Part shown: positions 24,311-37,002 of the stretch, piece by piece
How positions within the stretch are numbered: position 1 is the stretch's first letter
How the letters are laid out: each line of letters begins with the position of its first letter
Source: Panulirus ornatus
Lineage: Eukaryota > Arthropoda > Malacostraca > Decapoda > Palinuridae
DNA: 64,000 bases
Assembly (NCBI RefSeq): GCF_036320965.1
Contig: NC_092231.1
Location: 25,280,894-25,344,893, forward strand
Direction: 5' to 3'
Translations under genes and position numbers: made by a program
The notes under the pieces: model-generated
What the model saw: only the letters and a program-made list of their open reading frames with translations
What the model was told of the DNA's origin: nothing
The model's database searches: none

Positions 24311-25480
24311 GGAGAGAGCAGAGGATAGTTCTCATGCTGGGATTATATGTGAGATTATGGAGCAGAGTCTTTAGGAAGGGGAGCTGAGGGAGATACCGGG
24401 TAGAGTTGGGGAGTTAAGACGTGTTGAGAGGGGAATGTTAGAGATTGAGCAGAAGAGGAGGGGTCTGCAGAGATAGGGTGTTAAGAGTGATGGGTTGAAG
24501 AGCTTCCTTCTTTACTATCTTGTTTCCGTCTGTTGTGATGGATTAGGAGGATTATTCTATATTACTGGCATATTTCTCCGTATAGAGATAAGGAATGTAT
24601 TATACTAGTAATGTCATCTGGCGGATAACTGGGTTATCTGGCTTTCCCATGTACTGGCCTCCAGCAAATAACCTTGCCATAGACCATCAGGTCTTCTGTT
24701 ATCTGTCTTTCCCATAATTTTGGAACCAAGACGCTTTTGGCGTTGCTTTACCTACCGCAGGTTGAGTGTGAGAGGGGGGGGGGTGGAGTTTAAGAAGTAG
24801 GCAGGAGGGGAGGGGAATGTGTGTGTGTGGAGCATCTCAGTGAACTTTATGGTCACGTCGGACACGAAGATGGTGACACGGACGCGGTTTGAGGGAAGGA
24901 AGGAGGTAGGGAAGCTACAAGAGAATGAATTAAGAAGATGAAAGATAGAAGGAAAGCGAAAGAAGCTGGAACATTGTGGAAATTTAGACATACGCCATCG
25001 TAGCTGACACAAGATCGTAATGGAAGTACTAAAGAGAAACATGACCGCTTTAAGAAGAAAAGGTTGAGTCAGGAGGTCAGATAACTGGGGTAAGTGGATA
25101 AAGAGACAGGAAGTTTATTCAGAGCGAGAGAAAGCAAGTGAACACGGAGGATTACGAGTGAGTAACTGAGACGGACACGAAGGGGAAGGTTTACAGACAA
25201 GGGGATGGGATGGGGAGGTAAGGGACCGAGCATTACCTTATGATGGAGTGGAATTTAATGGAGTGTTGATAAGCCTGGGGAAGAACAGGAAAGAGGAGAA
25301 ACGAAGGGGAATTACAAGAGGGCAGACAGAGAAGGAGAGAGGGAAAGAATCAGGGAAAGAGGAAACAAAGTAGAATAGCTAGAGGGAAGAAAGCGAAGAA
25401 TGGAGGGCAAAAAAGAATGTAGCTAGAGGAAGTTCAGCTGCTCAGAGAAGAGATCATCGGACACCACCTACCCGCCAAGC
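24310..25480. other. No gene; purine-rich tract at 24860-25440
   Basis: The plus strand is strongly A/G-rich over about 580 bp with GAAGG, AGAGG and GGGAAAG motifs but no exact period. No protein or RNA feature recognised. Confidence 0.5.
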
Positions 25481-25489
25481 TGGCCATCT

Positions 25490-25720
25490 GGCTGGGTTGT
25501 TAGCTTGCTGGCTGGTTGGGTGGTTAACTAGCTAGCTTGCTGGCTGGTTGGGTGGTTAACTGGCTAGCTTGTTGGCTGGTTGGGTGGTTAACTGGCTAGC
25601 TTTCTGGCTGACTGTGTGGTTAGCTGGCAGGCTGTGTGTTAGCTGGGTGGCTAACCTAGCTGGCTGAGTGCGTGGTTACCTGGTTGACTGGCTTGCTATC
25701 TGGCTGAGTGTGTGAGGAGC
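25490..25720. repeat. 32-bp minisatellite, about 6 units
   Basis: TAGCTTGCTGGCTGGTTGGG followed by TGGTTAACTGGC repeats at 32 bp (25501, 25533, 25565), then decays to the right. Confidence 0.85.
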
Positions 25721-25991
25721 TACTGCCGCCGCTGCCCAGGACACTGTGGAGTTCCTCTCGTTAAGAAGTTCTCCCTCGAAGTCTCCTCCTCCTCCTTCGT
25801 GAGCAGCTTCCATCATGTCCTGAGGCATTTCCCCATGGATGAGCCTCCTTCAAGGTGGATATTTTTTATCTTGGTGGATTACCCATCCGTGTGATAGCCG
25901 AACTATGGATCGTTATGCATCTTTACACACTGTCCACCGGTCGTGGGCTTATCTTATGGTGGGACCGAACAGACTTAAGTAACCTACGTTA

Positions 25992-25992
<1 letters not shown>

Positions 25993-26051
<59 letters not shown>
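25993..26051. repeat. (CA)n microsatellite
   Basis: Perfect CA tract of about 29 units. Confidence 0.97.
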
Positions 26052-26054
<3 letters not shown>

Positions 26055-26096
26055 ATGGGAAAATCTCGTCATAGGTAAAAAAGATATTAAAAAAGA

Positions 26097-26180
26097 TAGA
26101 GATGGGGCCCCCACGAGTGTAGACCGTCCTCCCCGTACTGTACAAATAGGCAATTACAAAACGCTATAATTACATCACAC
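26097..26180 (+). mobile_element. CR1/L2-like LINE 3' tail fragment
   Basis: GGGGCCCCCACGAGTGTAGA, then CTCCCCGTACTGTACAAATA followed by GGCAATTAC. The same tail ends the antisense LINE remnants near 35465-35525 and 58340-58390. There is no coding part upstream. Confidence 0.55.
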
Positions 26181-26463
26181 ACAAACTAATTGGATCTTTA
26201 GGTAATTACGATCACTTCCTTTTGCCTCTAGTGATCCCAGCTTGATTTCCTTCATCCACCCTCCACCCTCCTCCCCCCATCCCTTCCCTTCCCTACCCCT
26301 TTTTTTTTTTCAGGGGGCCCCTCATTTTTGTCATGTCTTCCTTCCTAAAGTTTGAGTTACGTAAGCCGGATATTTCCTGCCGCCATATATAGAGGCGGAA
26401 ATCAAGTTAATGGTCTCAGAAAGTTAAAGACTTTAAAGATGACTGTACGAAGGTCTTCCCAAA

Positions 26464-26466
<3 letters not shown>

Positions 26467-26529
<63 letters not shown>
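26467..26529. repeat. (AC)n microsatellite
   Basis: Perfect AC tract of about 31 units. Confidence 0.97.
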
Positions 26530-26530
<1 letters not shown>

Positions 26531-27012
26531 GCCGGAGCGTTTCGTAGACTCGCCAGGTGATCAATACAGCACGAGAAACAAATTATGGTATCAGAGTAGT
26601 AAATGCAAGGACACGATAGCCATTAAGATAATCTACGGTGTCATTAAGTCTATACTTTTATTGAAACGAGACTCTGCAAAGGTCACATGACCTTTGATTT
26701 CACCGGTGTAGGAAAAAAGGAAAAATCTTCAATTCTTGCTGAATATTTTGATGGCTACTTCAGCACTGTCAACTTGAGAGATGCAGGGTAATATGGCGGA
26801 AGAATATAATATTATGATCTTAATGTTTGTGTACAAGACATAGAATTGTGTAAATTGATGTGGTCTCTTGCAACGTGAAACTCGTTTATTCTTTCGATAC
26901 TGAAGTGTCTCCAGTCACAATGCGGAGCCGTGATCGAAGCCAGGGCTTAGTTTCAGCACAGAAACCGGGCAGAAGAAATCAAGATAACTTGGCGAAAGAG
27001 AAGAATAATATA

Positions 27013-27160
27013 CCTTTAACCTCTTGAGCAGGACGAGACGACCCTTGGGTATGATGGCCTGGCTTTTGACCTGACCTTTAAATTAAGGGTCGGATCAGAG
27101 AGCAGGCTATCATACCCAAGGGTCGTACCGTCATGTTCAAGCGTCGTAACGTCGCGATAA
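27013..27160. repeat. Foldback-like repeat, copy F (minimal full copy)
   Basis: The cleanest view of the family. It has a left end TTAACCTCTTGAGCAGGACG, one unit, and then the half-core ACCCTTGGGTATGATGGCCT continuing to 27076. A short AT-rich centre (27077-27086) is followed by the reverse-complement half-core 27087-27123, ending ATCATACCCAAGGGT, and one or two right-type units. With almost no tandem expansion it probably approximates the ancestral unit. Confidence 0.85.
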
Positions 27161-27849
27161 AATGGTTGACCAGCGTCAGGAGAGCAGCAGCAGCAACAAC
27201 AGCTCAGTGTGAAAGTTGGGTGACATTATGCCAACCTAGGCAGTGACTAGGCCTCGTACCGCTGGCATGCCACTCCTCTGACGCTGGAGTATTTCTGAAG
27301 TAGTAAGAACTGCCATTGTTCTTATACATGTTAAGTTTGGAGGTAATAAACCAGGAACTGCCTGGCATCACGTATCACTACTTATCTCCCTCGTACTTAG
27401 GAGATTGTAGGAATGAAAGCGTTACAAGTAGACCCTTGAGTTTGGCCGTAGGTTAAGGACGTTAGTGGCGTCTTCGTATTTATCTTTTATCATTTAGATC
27501 TTACACCCATTGATATCTTCCCTGGTAACTCTTATATGTCAAATCTTAAATTTATTTATATTCCTTTTTTTACTTTTATCTGTTTGATCTAACGTCCATT
27601 GACATCTACGTAGTAAAATACTCATCCTTCTGTAAAATTTATCACTCAGTGGTATTCGTTGATAAGTCCTTCGGTGATTTTTTTTTCTAGATTTGTAAAA
27701 CCTCTTGGCACATAGGCCAGTATTCCTAAATTTTAGACACCATGGTACAAGGAGCTTATAGAAAGGTTGCGGGTAACATTAGGAATCTTTCAGAGAAATT
27801 TGTCCTGGGGTAAGTATAGATGTATGTAGCAAACGTTCACATAAAACAC

Positions 27850-29193
27850 TTTGGCCTAGTTGCAATCAAGGCTCTTATGAACATCTTCATCCACTCTTGA
27901 TTACACAGTAAAATCCCTGATATTTGGAAACTTGTTCATTTATTACCAGGCCTAAAAGCTTCCAAATCAACCAGCTCCTTCGTACTCTAACTATCCTGTT
28001 CACTCTAGTCCTCACCGTCTAGATTCTGTAAAAAACTGATCCATAAAAGAACAAAGCAGAATATCCCACCCTCATCCACACAACATGACTTTAGATGCCA
28101 TCACCCCATTACCTTACAACATACATGCCTTACACACAATAACCTAGATGATGTCAACCAAACACAACCCTCTTCCCGCACGGTATCAGTGACAATAGAC
28201 ATCAACAAAATATTTAACGTCATTTCTCTGCACCTCCTCACGCAAAATATACTCAGGTTCATCTTCCACAACACTGACAGAATTGGTTGGCCAATCTTAT
28301 AGTTGGCCACCAAGCTAGAGTCATTCACAAAGGCTTTATCTATAAAACCCTTCAGCTCTCCAATCGAGTTCCTCAAGCGACAGTCCTTTCTCCAACCCTT
28401 TTCGGTCTTTTCTTACATAACTTCCCATTACCCCTTGCAGACTTTATTCAAACGACCTTACAATTACACCACAGCAACCTGACACTACAGTGACAACAAC
28501 GAACGTGCAACACATTAGACACCTAGATCTAATTTTAGGCAACTGTTTACGGCAAAGCTACAAATCATATGGAAAATAGCACAGTCATTACCTGCCGGGC
28601 AACCACAAACACTTAACACATACACAGTGTAACAAAGATCTCCTCAAATACAGTCGCACCTCATCATGCTTGCCACTTACTTCTTGTAACAGCACTTGAC
28701 CCTCGCCATTCATACCGCTCCTTAGCTAATCATCAGCCCCCAAAATAAAGAGCTTGTCCTGCTTCATACTCTTGCAGCCTACAGTCACAGATCTCCCCTC
28801 TCCTCCATCAAACACAATGCTAACAAAACATACACACTCCATAATGACCCAACAAGCACAAAACATCCTCCCTTCATCTCATATTAGCCATAAACGCCAC
28901 CCCACCAGATGCTCGCTCGCTGAAACAACACTCCCAAGACATTTACGAGTAACACTTTTTTTCGTCTACGCTTGGACACCATCCATCCCTACGACATGAC
29001 AGAAACGGATCCAACATACGCCAAAATCCTTCGTCCCACGCTGCTACTACGACAGTTAGGACACTGAGTGCGTAATGCTTACTTGTACGGCAGTTTCTCT
29101 TCATAGACACACATAACATGATTACATTTTGCGACCTAATGTTCTGCCCAGTGGACTGTGGCTGGCTTCCTCAACGCTGCAGTAGCCCAGTAG
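27850..29193 (+). mobile_element. Jockey-like LINE, decayed reverse transcriptase
   Basis: Plus-strand translation in shifting frames gives an ordered series of RT landmarks. KIPDIWKLVHLLPGLK lies near 27910, a QHDFRCH-type finger near 28090, and motif A as VSVTIDINKIFNVI near 28190, with the Asp kept but the usual AFD changed to IFN. ARVIHKGFIYKT and QATVLSPTLFGLFLHNFPLP follow at 28320-28435. The thumb and terminal zinc-knuckle region end in VAGFLNAAVAQ and a stop at 29191-29193. Motif C (YADD) is not found where expected near 28445. Several frameshifts and stops make it inactive, and it is much older than the RTE copy at 21-23 kb. The 5' end is uncertain. Confidence 0.7.
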
Positions 29194-29437
29194 AAGCCAG
29201 AGGTGAGTTCTGGGTTAGTTAAAGAAATAGATGCAAGTGAAGTTACGTCTCGCCACTCACCATTTTTCGTGTCTCCTTCCTATTCTCACTCATCCCGTGG
29301 TGAGACATTTGTTAATACTAAGAGGAGCTGCTCACAGAGCGATGACCTCCTGTTGAATTAACCTTGCAAAAATATCGTAATTATTGCTAAAATTTTTCCG
29401 ATGTCACATCAGCTTTCCCACTGCAGCAGCCAGAGTT

Positions 29438-29680
29438 AACCTCTTGAACACAACTATACGACCCTTGAGCACAACGATACGACCCTTGATGAGGATGGAC
29501 ATCATACCCAAGGGTCATATTATCGTCCTTAAGGCTCTTACCATCATCGTAGTCAAGAGTCGTATTTCGTGTTGCTCAAATGGTCGTACCTACTTGGTGT
29601 GGTACTTCAATGGGTCGTACCACCCTCGTGATGCTCAAGGGATCGAACCTTCTTGCCTCTGAAGGGGTCATACCGAAGTG
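29438..29680. repeat. Foldback-like repeat, copy G (core deleted)
   Basis: The left end TTAACCTCTTGAACACAAC and two left-type units run to about 29488. A collapsed core keeps only CATCATACCCAAGGGTCATA near 29510. About six diverged right-type units follow to 29680. Confidence 0.75.
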
Positions 29681-29839
29681 GTAAGGTAGTTGAATATGGT
29701 TGACGAGCTCCGTAGGTTTTTCTGGTACATTACTGAGAACACAGATGACGTAGTACATATATCAGCTGTACAAAGGTAGTATGTCTGCCATACACTAATC
29801 TCACGATTGAGGTCCGTAGGATGCAGATAAGGAGTACAG

Positions 29840-30305
29840 CCAAAGTGTTAGAGGCTATGGTAGAACCATAGTGTTAGAGGGTATGGTAGAACCATGGTGT
29901 TTTAAGATATGGTAGGACCATGGTGTTAGAGGATATGGTAGGACCTTGGTGTTAGAGGGCATGGTAGAACCATGGTGTTAGAGGGTATGGTAGAACCATG
30001 GTGTTATAGGATATGGTAGGACCATGGTGTTAGAGGGTATGGTAGAACCATGGTGTTATAGGATATGGTAGGACCATGGTGTTAGAGGGTATGGTAGAAC
30101 CATGGTGTTATAGGGTACGGTAGGACCATGGTGTCAGAGGGTATGGTAGAACCATGGTGTTATAGGATATGTTAGAACCATGGGGATAGAGGTTATGATA
30201 GAACCATGGTGTTAGTGAGTATGGTAGAGCAATGGTGTTGGAGGATATGGTAGAACCATGGTGTTAGAGGGCATGGTTGAATCATGGTGTTAGAGGGTAA
30301 AATAG
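29840..30305. repeat. 26-bp minisatellite, about 17 units
   Basis: GGTAGAACCATGGTGTTAGA followed by GGGTAT repeats at 26 bp (for example 29951 and 29977). GTTATAGGATAT variants alternate in the middle. Confidence 0.9.
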
Positions 30306-30339
30306 GACTAACAAACAAATGTTTTTTTTTCTTTTATGG

Positions 30340-30340
<1 letters not shown>

Positions 30341-30391
<51 letters not shown>

Positions 30392-30525
30392 TTCATTATT
30401 TTCATTATTATTATTATTATTCTATTATTATTATTATTCTATTATTATTTTATTATTATTATTATTTTATCACTTATCATTATTAATGTTATTGTTGTTA
30501 TTATTGTTACTGTTATTATTATTTT
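30341..30525. repeat. (ATT)n microsatellite, imperfect
   Basis: Pure ATT units to about 30392, then interspersed TTC and TTG variants. Confidence 0.93.
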
Positions 30526-31072
30526 GTTTCATTGGTATCGGGGTTTTCATAAGCCTGATTTTGTTGTCCAGAGTCTTTTGACCCACACTGAAATTTTGTA
30601 TCATGGTTGACCCAAGGTGTGTCACGTATTGTCAGAGTTACGAGTGAGTGTCATGGTATTGTTATCTGTCCTTCATCATCGATGAGATCTCTCATCGTTA
30701 TCTTTATGATCTTCTTCTGGGCTCAGACTCAAACGGAGGGGTGATAAGTGAGGGAGCCTGTAATAGACCTGTAATAGAGAGGGAGGAGGGAGGGCGGGAG
30801 GGAGGGAGGAAGGAGAGACACAGATTAATGAGAGGGAGCTAAAGACTTCAAGGCGTGTCTGCTGGAGAACAAGAACTCTATAAGCCCCGGACACTAAATA
30901 TGCACACCCAATTTCGGGCTTAAATGAGAGAGCGCCTTTGCTAATCCCGGTGTACGAGTGGAACAAATACCTGTTCTTCCTGGCCATTTAGCCTGGCTGG
31001 AAGATGCATAGCTGAGGGGAATAATGGAGAGGGTAGGGGAGATGTTACCTGGATAGGATGGGAAGTGGACAG

Positions 31073-31075
<3 letters not shown>

Positions 31076-31132
<57 letters not shown>
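31076..31132. repeat. (GA)n microsatellite
   Basis: Perfect GA tract of about 28 units. Confidence 0.97.
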
Positions 31133-31140
<8 letters not shown>

Positions 31141-31384
31141 CTTCAAACGAATAGGACTTAAGTCTAAGTAGAAAGGGATGGATGGTACGAGTGCTCTGGG
31201 GATAGCTGGGTAGGTGTGAAGGGAAGGGTGTGGCTTGCGAATAGACTTGACAAGAGTTTGTAGGTATAGAGCATATTGAAGGATAGGTATTATGTGGCAG
31301 GAACAATTGGGTGGTGCAAAGAAGGCCGGCTTCACAGGGCGAGGGAGGGACTGGGTCGTATGGGAATGAGGAAATCGAAGAGCG

Positions 31385-31500
31385 GGTTAAGGGAGGCTAT
31401 TTTCAGTGTATATACGGCTCATGGTGAGGTGCCTCAGGACTGCCGGAATGCCTTTATGGTGCCATTTCTTAAAGGCGTGGGGACAGACGAGTGATGGGTA
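31385..31500 (+). mobile_element. RTE-type LINE fragment
   Basis: About 35 codons (YTAHGEVPQDCRNAFMVPFL and flanks) correspond to the MTHGEVPEDWRNACIVPLY block of the RTE copy at about 21970-22020, before homology is lost. Short and decayed. Confidence 0.7.
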
Positions 31501-31504
31501 ACAT

Positions 31505-32095
31505 GCGAGTTAAGCGCATGGGTGAAGGGAGAGAGTTTGAGTGTTGGAGGAAGAGAGAAGTGGAAAAAAAAATCGATGATGGATAGAAATTTGAATTTTT
31601 TGTGGAGAGAAAAACCTTTTAAAAAGGAAGATTTGGATTGAATGGGGCACGCCACATTACGTCCTCAAGACGAAGCAGTAGTGACCGTAGCTGCTGCCCA
31701 AGCTGTTGCCCTGTTGCAGCGGCTTTACCGCTGTACCACCGCTGTTATGCTTCGTACAATAAGGCTTTTAAAAACCTCTATTGCATTCCATTAACGTGAT
31801 TAGAGTCTGATCTCCTCTACAGGTTCACATGCGTATTGAGTCTTTGACTCCTTGTCTTAGGAAACTGACTTCAATCCCAAGGTGGCGTCTGGCTCGTGTC
31901 TGGCACATTCTTGATAGAATTAAAGACTCGTTTGAGTTGAAGAGTCGCTTGAGCGAGAGGCTTCATGGTCTTCGAGATTTATTCTTCGTTGCTGCTCTAA
32001 CGTTCTTGTTGATATCGTGCCCTGAGTAGAGTATGCCCTCTGTACAGAATCTCGTGTCCAACGAGTTGACCATATGGTTCACCCAGTGTTTAGGT
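31505..32095. other. No feature recognised
   Basis: Mixed-composition sequence. The 66-residue frame at 31829-32029 (plus strand) is not repetitive but matches nothing I recognise. Confidence 0.4.
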
Positions 32096-32099
32096 TGCT

Positions 32100-32460
32100 C
32101 TACAAACAAATTACCAATTGCGCCAGCTGATTTCGTACGTGGAAATAACTTGTGTTCAGCAGATTACCAATAATACCATTAATTTTATGGAATGGAAATA
32201 CTCGACTTTATTCACTATAATACCAGTCGCGTCAAATATTTGGATATATGAAAACAAACCGTGTTTAGCAGATTACCAATTATGCCAGTTAAATTCATAT
32301 GTGGGAGCCAAATGTGTTCAGCAGATTACCAATTATGCCAATTACTCTCACACTTGAAAATACACTTTGTTCAGGAGAATATCAATTAAGCCAATTACTT
32401 TCATACATGAAAACAAACGATGTTCAGTAGATTACCGATGATCCCAATTATATCGTAACA
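32100..32460. repeat. Decayed minisatellite, about 53 bp
   Basis: CAGATTACCAATTATGCCA followed by a variable CATACATGGAAACAAACTG-like part recurs at about 32160, 32269, 32322, 32373 and 32429. Confidence 0.75.
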
Positions 32461-32696
32461 CACGGCTTGATGTGAACCACCGACCAGGCCACGTGAAAGA
32501 GGAAAATAGCAGTTCTGTTACTGAGGTCTTAATTTATCGGGTTCTGATTAAAATTCCATCTGGGTTCCGCCGGTATTAACTTAATATCCAGCCGGGCACA
32601 CGACCCTCATTCATAAGTATCCGTCGGTGTGTGTCGCATCGCTCGGTGAATAGCAGCCGGCTAATTGGTCTTGAATCAATGCATTACTTTGCCACT

Positions 32697-32698
<2 letters not shown>

Positions 32699-32777
<79 letters not shown>
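32699..32777. repeat. (GA)n microsatellite
   Basis: Perfect GA tract of about 39 units. Confidence 0.97.
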
Positions 32778-32780
<3 letters not shown>

Positions 32781-33101
32781 TCACTTTCAAGACCTGATAT
32801 TATCCAGGTCTTCTTGTGGTGTCGTATGGTTGCTGGTCGTTCCCTCTCCTCTTCATACTTCATGATCTACCTTCCTGTGCCTTTCCACGTGCTGGTAGTC
32901 CTCCATTAGGATATGCCTTGTATACACATCGTGAGTCGGAGAGGAGGGTGGGGGGGGGATAATGAGGGAGGGTATAATTGATGTATAATGAAGGTGATAG
33001 ATTAACTGCTGGGTTGTGTGTTGTGCCCCAGAGAACGACAGCAGGCAGACCAACCGACCGCTTAGAACATGGTGCTGTCAACAACCTCACTCTCCACGAC
33101 A

Positions 33102-33103
<2 letters not shown>

Positions 33104-33172
<69 letters not shown>
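33104..33172. repeat. (AT)n microsatellite
   Basis: Perfect AT tract of about 34 units followed by GATAGATA. Confidence 0.97.
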
Positions 33173-33174
<2 letters not shown>

Positions 33175-33179
33175 ATAGA

Positions 33180-34140
33180 TAGATAAATTATAAATAGAAA
33201 GATAATTATTAACGACTCCTTAATCGTGTGGGTCTTAACAGTATATTTCTATCGTTCTGGGTGGGAACTTTCGTCTTGGCCAAAATGGCTTGATGAAACG
33301 GGTTTTATGTTGGAGAGTATGGAAAGTAGTTCATGACCAGGGTATCTGCTGGAGTACAGTACGTTGGAAAGACAGATAAGAAGACCCGATGGTATATGAC
33401 GAGGTTATATGATGGAGGACAGTATTAGTACATAAAAACGTAATGTAAGAGAAGGAAAGAGATTAGTAAAGCGGAAGGTAACACCCCAGCGATCACTACA
33501 GCTGGAGACAGGATGGTGAAAAAGTCGTGTTTATGCCGTGAATGATTTAAAGACCCGGGTTAATCTTGTTGGGTATTACGGACTGTAATGTCTCCTTAGA
33601 GACCACACCTTGCTGGTGTCTTAGACGGTGTCATGTTGGCCTACAGCTAGGACTAAGCCCAGGGGCCATTTTAAGAGCATAGCACTTACATAGATGAGTT
33701 CATGCGTCTCTCCATTTTCCGTGTATACTCAGAGGTGTTCTTTGCTGGTAGGCTTTGCCTCATTGCGTTCCGATTGTTTCCTCGGAGCGTTTAAAGTTTT
33801 GTTCTCTTGTTCTGCTGATGTGTAGATGTTCTCCGTTGTAGCTTTTTGCTTAAAGTTTTAAACAGTCGTTTGATAATTGCGCTCTAATAGGTATATTCCC
33901 CAGATATGTGCAAATGTTTGAAAGATAGTGTCTCGTTCTTAAGATGATAAGTATTCTCACGGAATCGGCGAAAATTAGAGGTAAGAAATGTAATAAACAA
34001 GGAGTGGCAGTCGACAGACACTGAAGTTCTGGCTCGCTGCGCAGTTGTCACTTCGCGTAGCGTTACCCAGACGAGTGGCAGCGGTAATGAACCTCCCTGG
34101 TCGGTGACTGCCTACCACCTACCATGTGAGGGAAGGTATA
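33180..34140. other. No feature recognised
   Basis: About 950 bp without SSR, clear tandem repeat or protein motif. Confidence 0.5.
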
Positions 34141-34252
34141 CATTGTGTGTGTGGATGTGTGTGTGTGGAGGTGTGTGTGGAGGTGTGTGGATGTGTGTGT
34201 GTGGGTGGGTGTTGGTGTGTGGGTGGGTGTGGGTGTGTGTGTGGGTGGGTAT
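34141..34252. repeat. Imperfect GT-rich tract
   Basis: GTGTGTGTGGATGTGTG and GGTGGGTGTGG motifs, a decayed GT microsatellite. Confidence 0.9.
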
Positions 34253-34497
34253 CAGAGACTGCCAGAAAGAATGAATGAATCACTAACAATGGGATTAAGT
34301 GAGTAAGAGTTAACAAAGGGCACCACGTAACGGGGTATGGATTCTTGCCCTTTGTCAAGGCTCGGCTCGCCTTCGTTACAATGAACATGGCTTTGAACTC
34401 TGCCAGAGATCGTTACACATGGCCGCCTCCAGTTACCTGTCCTGGACCAGTCTGCCTGAATGACTGAGATTGACCTTAACGTCCGTGCTTGGTGTTG

Positions 34498-34499
<2 letters not shown>

Positions 34500-34575
<76 letters not shown>
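34500..34575. repeat. (GA)n microsatellite
   Basis: Perfect GA tract of about 38 units. Confidence 0.97.
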
Positions 34576-34579
<4 letters not shown>

Positions 34580-35019
34580 CAACAGCCGTCGTTTTCCTGA
34601 AGTGTCTTTTCATGTCGTATATATACACACAAGAGTGCAGGCCACCAGAGACCATCGGGTCCTTTCGAAGTTGTGTTGTGTGACGGTTGATTGTTCTTGT
34701 ACGTACCACCCCAGTACCTTACACGTTGACGTGTTACACACGTAGTGTACACCTTTACAGGTAGAAGTACTGAAGCGTACATGTAGAGCACATATGTGAG
34801 TATAAACCTTGAAGATGGGAATTACATTACTTGTTGCAAATGTTACAGAAACATACAAGTAGGCGATGTATTTCTACACGCAGGCTTGGGGATATGCAAA
34901 CAAAAGTATAAAGAACTATTTACGTAGGATCATTGTTCTTGATAAACGAAATGAACTGAGACGACAGTGAATGCATAGGGTAGTATAAAACGTTGTGTAA
35001 TAGAAGAGAAAGTTTTCTG

Positions 35020-35092
35020 AGAGATGGCACCCGTACAAGCGTACAAAGCTCCCTCCCCCCCGTATTGTCCAAATAGGTAATTAAAAATGGGT
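35020..35092 (+). mobile_element. CR1/L2-like LINE 3' tail fragment
   Basis: GAGATGGCACCCGTACAAGC, then CCCCCGTATTGTCCAAATAG and GTAATTA, parallel to the tail at 26097-26180. Confidence 0.5.
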
Positions 35093-35464
35093 GACCACAC
35101 AGTACGCCCAGGAGTTGATCATTTCAGATTATTAGTGAGATTATAGATTCTTAAAGTTGTCGTTCTGTCAAGCCTCAAGTCTCCCTGCCACTCCACAGTG
35201 AGTCATTAGTGGATTAGGGAGGAATGGTGGCAGCATAGTGAAACACGTCCTCCTGACATATCCTCCTGGTGTGTGGGTGTATCTGTTATGGTGGGGAGGG
35301 AGGAGAGGTTGTTAGAGGTGCTGGTGGTGTGGATTGGCGGTGTTAATGGTGGTGGTGGAGATGCTATGGTAACTTGGTAGTGGCCTCGTTGGCCTTCCCC
35401 TCCTGGCCATATCATAATATTGGTGGTATTGTCCTTTCCGACCCTCTTCTGTGTCTGTATGTAT

Positions 35465-36930
35465 ATATGTGTGTAATGACCTGTGTGGCGTGTAAGGGGG
35501 AAGGAGTTCTATACTCGTGGGGCCCCATCGTTCTATATGCTGTCCACATTCATAAGTTTAAAATCAAGCTTATTTCATCCTTCCCCACTCCTATGGTATA
35601 AGAATCTTTCTTTACATTTTTTCTAACAAGTTTCTTGCCTAATTATGTGGCCTGTGGGTGTTTTAGCCCTGCGACTTTCGAAGAGGTGTTTACTGTTTAC
35701 GTCATCAAACTGGTTTGAAAATTTTAAGGTTTTGATTAGGTCACCCCTCACTCTATTCTCTTCCATGATGGTCATATTTAAGGCCTCCAAACGTTTCCTT
35801 TACTGAGTTTTCTTAATTCTGGTAACATCTTTTTTGCCTTCTCCATTCTCTATTGTGGTAACCTAATTTGAGAAGTATCTTCTTGCGTTGATCTGTTGTA
35901 GAATATTTCCTTATCCACGTACTTTAATACAGTTGTATCATTTGCAAGAAGAAAGTTTGTGTTTTGTAATATTCTGGTATTGTGGGACTTTGGTGACAAG
36001 TTGGTGACGATGTCGGCTCCCAAGTCCCTCTCCCACAGAGATTCCTCCCATATCTCCTGCTACGTTATACATATTGAGGTCTAGCTTTGTTGGATCTAAC
36101 CTTCATTACTTTACGGTTACTCGGGATGAATTTTATCAGCCATTTATCAGACCAAAACACTTTTCATCGGGACCATGAGCCTTACGTTGGTCGAAACCTT
36201 TGGTGTCTTGGTATTATTTTTATTTTTTGATAGGTGTTTCAAGGCTTTTCCATAGCCTCTTGCATTCCATCTCAGTGTTATTAAGACTATAATGTCTTTC
36301 CCTATGAATTCACTTAAACTTGTCTTTCAAATCTTCATGTATTCCTCCATCATACTCTAAAACTCTTGCCTTTGAAACTCATGATCTTAGTTGCTGTCCT
36401 GTTTATGGCAATTCACTCCTGATGAATACATGGTAAAGTTTTGGATTTTCTCTTGCCTTGTCCACAATATTCTTTAAAAAGTTTCTTTGGCCCACATTTC
36501 TTATCCTGCTTTACTAATTCCCTTCTCTCTCATACTGTACAAAAGTTGGGTCGCTTGGGTGTCCCCTATATACCTTCGCAGAAGCACATCGTTTGCGTTT
36601 TGACTTCGTTAATTGGATCTTTCCTCCCTCTTTCTTAACCTTGCCTCTAAATGTGAGGCAGGAGGTACGTGCCATGTTCCCACTCCACCGTAAATTTCGC
36701 CCAACCTTCCTCCACAGTTTTTATGCTATCGGAGAAATTGTTGAGCTCTGTGTTGTTTCTGTGATTGAATCTCCTCTTTGAGTGTGGTTTCATCTCTGAT
36801 CTTTTTGCCTCCTCGTTTGCCCCATTATCAGACTCATTTCTTCTAGTATTCACAGTTTCCATATTACTATTTGTGAAGATAAGGTCTAGTGGTGATGGTG
36901 CATCAGTCCCTCTGATCCTAGTGTGCTTAG

Positions 36931-37002
<72 letters not shown>

